The notes under the pieces: generated by a model | Told to the model about the DNA's origin: nothing | Seen by the model: the letters and a program-made list of their open reading frames with translations, nothing else | The model's database searches: none | Translations under genes and position numbers: made by a program | Shown here: positions 33,774 through 37,748 of the stretch, piece after piece | How positions within the stretch are numbered: the first letter of the stretch is position 1 | How the letters are laid out: every line of letters begins with the position of its first letter | Assembly (NCBI GenBank): GCA_019693395.1 | Contig: JAAMXP010001289.1 | Span: 1 to 37,748, forward strand | Source of the DNA: Ettlia oleoabundans | Lineage: Eukaryota > Chlorophyta > Chlorophyceae > Chlamydomonadales | Length of the DNA: 37,748 bases | Direction: 5' to 3'

Positions 33774-34191
33774 CCACAACCGTGCGTTATTAGCACTGCG
33801 CGTTTCCGCCCACAGATGAGCTACGTGTCTTACAGCCTGACGCCTCCGCGTTCCATCATGTTGAGCTTTAAGACTGACTTGAATTGTCTCTCTTCTGCAC
33901 TTGCTCACTTGCCGACCTGATTCTGAAGTCGTCTTGTGTTTCTTGGGGTAATTTCATCGTCGTTGTGTCTATTGCATCCCATCGCCATGACGACCAGTAA
34001 CATCTGATTGCGAGCACCATTTTCAGTATTTTTTCCCACTTCACTTGGTGTAAGAACAACGAGTAGGAGGGGCATGATGCATGGGGCAGCCTAAGACCAC
34101 GGGCGGTAAGTGCGCACCATGTGACGCTGGCAGCAGTGTTGCACCTGCACTATCCACGGTTTACTCCCATGCTTTTTGACAGGACCCCTTA
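33774..34191. other. Intergenic region
   Basis: This holds a possible alternative last exon of the preceding gene (to 33920) and a tiny possible first exon at 34081-34105 (ATG GGG CAG CCT AAG ACC ACG GGC G, donor GTAAGT). Nothing else was recognised. Confidence 0.4.
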
Positions 34192-34514
34192 ATGTTCTCC
34201 AAAGCGGCTGTTTGTGTGGATCCAAACAACAACCTGCTGTTCGGTTCTAGCGGCAGGATCCAGACATCCGCATTCTTAGGTACGGCTGTGCCAGCTGCAT
34301 GTTGCCATTCCTCAGCACTCATTGACTTGGGAGCACGGCTGGCTGCTACCCGCCTGCAATCAGACAGGCCCTTGCAGCCCGCCTACAGCTGGCTGCTGCA
34401 CACAGGGAGCCCCAGGGCTACGGCAGGCGCTCTATCTGACACTCCTATCCTCCTGCAGGTGGTGGGCTACGTCTGTCCAAGGTGGAGCTGCCCGCCAGCA
34501 GCGCAAGAGCGTGA
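34192..34514 (+). CDS. Possible small gene of about 47 residues
   Basis: Exons 34192-34279 and 34459-34514 join in phase (TTA G|GTACGG ... CTGCAG|GT GGT) and give a 47-residue product containing VDPNNNLLFGSSGR and ending SKVELPASSARA, TGA stop. A better-looking first exon exists at 34081-34105 with donor GTAAGT, but joining it needs an AAAG acceptor in this exon. I do not recognise the product. It could be a real small protein or chance. The 455 bp from 34515 to the phototropin start show no other gene. Confidence 0.25.
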
Positions 34515-34969
34515 GGCAGCGTTTGGACAAAATGCAACCGACCGCTGGAGGGCCCTGGGCACCGCTGGTTGAATGAAAACTAAGGTGGTTTACCAAAAGA
34601 TGAGCAGATGGCGCTCCCTGCTGGCTTGAACCTGTTTCTCATCAAGGTTGTAACGTGAAGCATAAGGGCGTGGGTGCTGCCGCACCAGCGGCACCTGGAC
34701 GGCCAGAGGGCGTGAACAACCCTACACCCTTCGGTTTCCCTGTGCTTCCTCCTACACCGCTTGATTTATGCACCTTAAGCGAGTTGCCGAGCCAACCCGC
34801 CTCCACACTGCGAAGAGGTACTATCCAGACTGTATCCAGCAGCTTTCCAAAACGACACAATCTTGCCAAGCGTGCGTCACTGGCCCTCTTGTTATATTCT
34901 GACGCTCCGCTGGGCCTTAGCCGGGCGTGTAAAACATCTTTTAGCGCCCGGCCGAGCACGAGGAGCGAG

Positions 34970-37533
34970 ATGTCTGAAGCAGTGAGTTGCTGCCGCCCCG
35001 CCTGGGCTACCTCAGCCCCCCCTACGCCGGCCTCACCTTATTCAATGTGTGCCGGTGCAGGTTCCAGTGAAGGCCCAGCTCACGAGCGCTCTTAGTCAGC
35101 TCAGGCACACCTGTAAGTCAGCACTACTTGCAATAATTGCTGGCTTGTCTAGCGGCCCCGCGCATTGCGCAGCATGTATGTGCGCGTTTTGCACTTGCTG
35201 CTGACAACCCCCTCCCCCTGGCCCAGCTGGGTTCACCTTCTCATGACAAATATCTTGCGAGTGCGCTGCTTTATTTGCGTGAGGCGCAAGGCTCAACCTC
35301 AGGTTTGCAGTCCATCAAACCATGGCGGGCGTGGCCAAGCCCCGACGGCTTGGCAGCGCCACCCTGGCCGCCACGCAGCCGGCCTGGTGCTGTTTTGCCT
35401 GGCTATTTCTAGAGCTGGCCGCGTTGGCTTTTATCCTTTTCTGTCCAGATTGCAACTAGGCATTCAAGTCATGCTACTATAGACATGGCATTAGTGTGTT
35501 TTAATCTTGCCTGCCTGCAGTTGTCGTGGCCGATGCAACCATGCCCGATCTGCCGCTCGTCTTTGCCAGCGAGGGGTGAGCACACACGAACCTGTGGGAC
35601 AGCCTCCCTTCATGCAGCCTGTTTTGCACCACCAGCAGCAGGATGTGGCATATGTATAGTATGTTCCAAATGCCAGCCGTCCTGCACTACCATACCCGGC
35701 CGACAGGCCATGCCAGTGTCATTATTCACGCACCAAACCTTTCCTGCCCCCCAACCCCAAACCCCACCCCCGCATCCCACACACATTCATTTACCTCCTG
35801 CAGGTTTGTTCAGATGACAGGGTACAGCTTGGAGGAAGTTCTGGGGCACAACTGGTGGGTAAACATCCACAAGGGAGCCTGCTCTGCTGTCACCAGCACT
35901 GCAGCCTGAGTTTCTCAGCATGCGCCTGCCAGGTGCAAGCCCCTGCAGACTGCAGCCCATGCCTTCCGACTATTGCCTGCCCGTGCAGCCGATTCCTGCA
36001 AGGAGAAGGAACCGACCCCAAGGATGTGAAGAAGCTGCGGGATGCCATCCGCAAGGGAAACTCTGTCTGCACCCGCATACTCAACTGTGAGCCTGGCAGC
36101 GCGCCAACCGGCAGGCTTTCTTACGGGGATGGCAGTAGGCTATGCTTGCCTGAGGCATGTGGTCAACCGCGCACATTTCCCTTGCTCAAAGATGGGGAAT
36201 TGACCCCCACGTATGCCACCCGGCACAGGCTTGCCATCAGCGCAGCCAGGGGAAGCGCACTGCGCGCATCCCCTGCCCTGCCCTGCGCTGGGTTGTAGAT
36301 CTGTGTGCACACGGGCGGCAGTGCATCGAGCCATGACGCGCCGCGTCGCAGTGTGCTCATGACCTGAGAAACAGTCGAAGTGCGTCCCGTCTTGCTGCCT
36401 TCCACCTTGCCCCCACGCTCGCTTGAACCTCGAGAGCGGCCGCTCCGCCCCTGCGTGTGTGTGCTTGCTGCAGACCGCAAAGATGGCACCCCCTTCTGGA
36501 ACTTGCTCACCATGACTCCAATAAAGGATCCAACTGGACGCGTCATCAAGTTCGTGGGGGTCCAGGTGGATGTGACCAACAAGACCGAGGGCAGAGCCTA
36601 CACAGATTCCGCGGGCGTGCCGGTGCTGGTGCACTATGACAACAGGTGAGGCCGTCCACACGCTCCCTCATTCACTGTAAATCTCTTGAGCGCCGGTCAA
36701 CTGCGCTGCACGGAAAGGGTGTTGCCAGGTGGGGCCACCTACCGTTTGCCGCAGCCGATGAGGGGCACAGTCCCGGCATGGAGTATACCCTAGCACGCTG
36801 GCCTCTGCACTGCCATTGTGCTGCAGCACTTGAACGCATGGCAAGCATGAGGCTTGCAAGCCCGCCAAGCAGCTAGCCATGACTGTGTTCAGCTGCATCA
36901 GTCAACAGTCGATATGGATAACGAACAGGGTCAGCTGTCAAGCTGAGTCAATGACGCACCTGTGGCTGCGCTGCTGGTGCGCATTGTTTCGGTTTACCTG
37001 CAGGCTCAAGGAGACTGTGGCCAAGCCTATCGTGGACGATGTGATAACAGCTGTGCAGCAGGCAGACGGCAAGGCGCCCGTACGGCTGTCGCGCGGCACC
37101 CCCACACAGCTCCAGCCCCGCGTGGCGCTGGATCTTGGCACCACTGTGGAGCGCATCCAGTCGGTGAGTGGCGGTGCTGGGCTGCCGCCCTGCTGCAAGC
37201 TGTTACCCTGACTTCTACGCTGCGCACAGGTGAATATGCGGCCACGCAGGGCTGAAACAAGCTCAACGAACAGGGCTTTTTGTGTACAGTGTTGGTTGTG
37301 CTGGCAGCTGTCACTTGTACTACGACACAAGTTAGCCATGATATCCACCTTTGCTCAGCCGGCGTCGGCTGCGTGCCGTTGACCAACGCATATGTTGCTC
37401 CCCTGTGCTGTGTGTGTGTGCAGAACTTTGTGATTGCCGACCCCTCGCTGCCCGACTGCCCTATCGTGTTTGCCTCCGACGCTTTCCTCGAGCTCACGGG
37501 CTACCGCAGGGAGGAGGTGCTGGGCAGAAACTG
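34970..37533 (+). CDS. PHOT: Phototropin, N-terminal part (LOV1 and start of LOV2); 3' end outside the window
   Basis: Exons: 34970-34981 (MSEA), 35061-35112, 35521-35575, 35804-35854, 35989-36086, 36474-36645, 37004-37163 and 37424-37533. All phases agree; 236 residues are complete. Phototropin is a blue-light-activated plasma-membrane/flagellar Ser/Thr kinase with two FMN-binding LOV domains. LOV1 runs from about 21 ([21 protein letters not shown]) through [13 protein letters not shown], with the photoactive cysteine at 57, to [15 protein letters not shown] 60-residue linker follows. LOV2 begins at about 201 ([19 protein letters not shown]) and reaches GRN, with its cysteine codon split at the last donor. 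The very short N-terminus before LOV1 is like Chlamydomonas phototropin rather than land-plant forms. The kinase domain must lie downstream. Confidence 0.95.
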
Positions 37534-37748
37534 GTGGGTTGAGTATGTTGGCTGCCGCCGGGAGGGCCATCAGCAGTGCCCGCCTGAATTGCCGCATGCA
37601 CAGGGGGGCTGAATGACCTGATTAGAGCCAGCCTGGCTGGTTTGCTGCTTGTGCGATTAGCTGCTGGTACATCTAGGACGTGCCTTTGCCTGCTGTGCCA
37701 AGTAGCGACGGTTGGATGCAGTGACAAAGATGAATGACTGGTATCCCC
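37534..37748 (+). other. Phototropin intron running off the window
   Basis: This starts with GTGGGT directly after the TG of the LOV2 cysteine codon. No continuing CRFLQG-type exon occurs before the window ends. Confidence 0.8.

Noticed and set aside
34081..34105. Tiny first exon MGQPKTTG with a strong GTAAGT donor
   Set aside because: Joining it to the next exon gives either a 30-residue peptide or needs an AAAG acceptor. It is not secure enough to call a gene.

Overview
This is nuclear DNA from an intron-rich green alga, most likely a trebouxiophyte chlorophyte (Coccomyxa/Chlorella-like; genus not determined). Coding exons are mostly 30-250 nt with GT-AG introns of about 60-350 nt. TGTAA, the green-algal poly(A) signal, lies downstream of several stops. 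The proteins include a phototropin, a plastid-type FHA protein and a cellulose-synthase-type GT2. There are no bacterial operons, CRISPR arrays, rRNA or convincing tRNAs. All gene models were spliced by eye, requiring donor/acceptor signals and intron phases to agree across every junction. Places where they do not agree are stated.

Layout. 187-2139 (+): 3' part of a DUF1771-Smr protein. 2864-4344 (-): plastid-type FHA protein. 5956-7479 (-) and 8258-11069 (-): two paralogous polytopic membrane proteins. 11473-15847 (-): chalcone-isomerase-fold protein, head-to-head with 15994-16449 (+), the tiny ribosomal protein eL41. 17952-19403 (-) and 19699-21313 (+): two more paralogues of the membrane family, head-to-head. 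22541-24853 (-): low-complexity protein with a C-terminal membrane segment. 24935-31238 (-): a 23-exon gene joining a membrane anchor and ankyrin repeats to a complete cellulose-synthase-type GT2 enzyme. 32883-33773 (+): a shorter fifth relative of the membrane family. 34192-34514 (+): a doubtful small gene. 34970-37533 (+): N-terminal half of phototropin (LOV1 and start of LOV2), cut by the window end.

The two most unusual things are: (1) a local family of at least four, probably five, fast-diverging multi-pass membrane proteins of unknown function spread over about 28 kb; and (2) the ankyrin-GT2 fusion, in which every junction between the ankyrin and catalytic parts keeps frame. Smaller points are several probable GC-AG introns, and homologous introns that split the flavin-binding cysteine codon in both LOV domains. 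The genes do not form an obvious pathway. The phototropin, FHA and CHI-like genes suggest ordinary chloroplast/light biology, and the GT2 suggests wall or extracellular polysaccharide synthesis.
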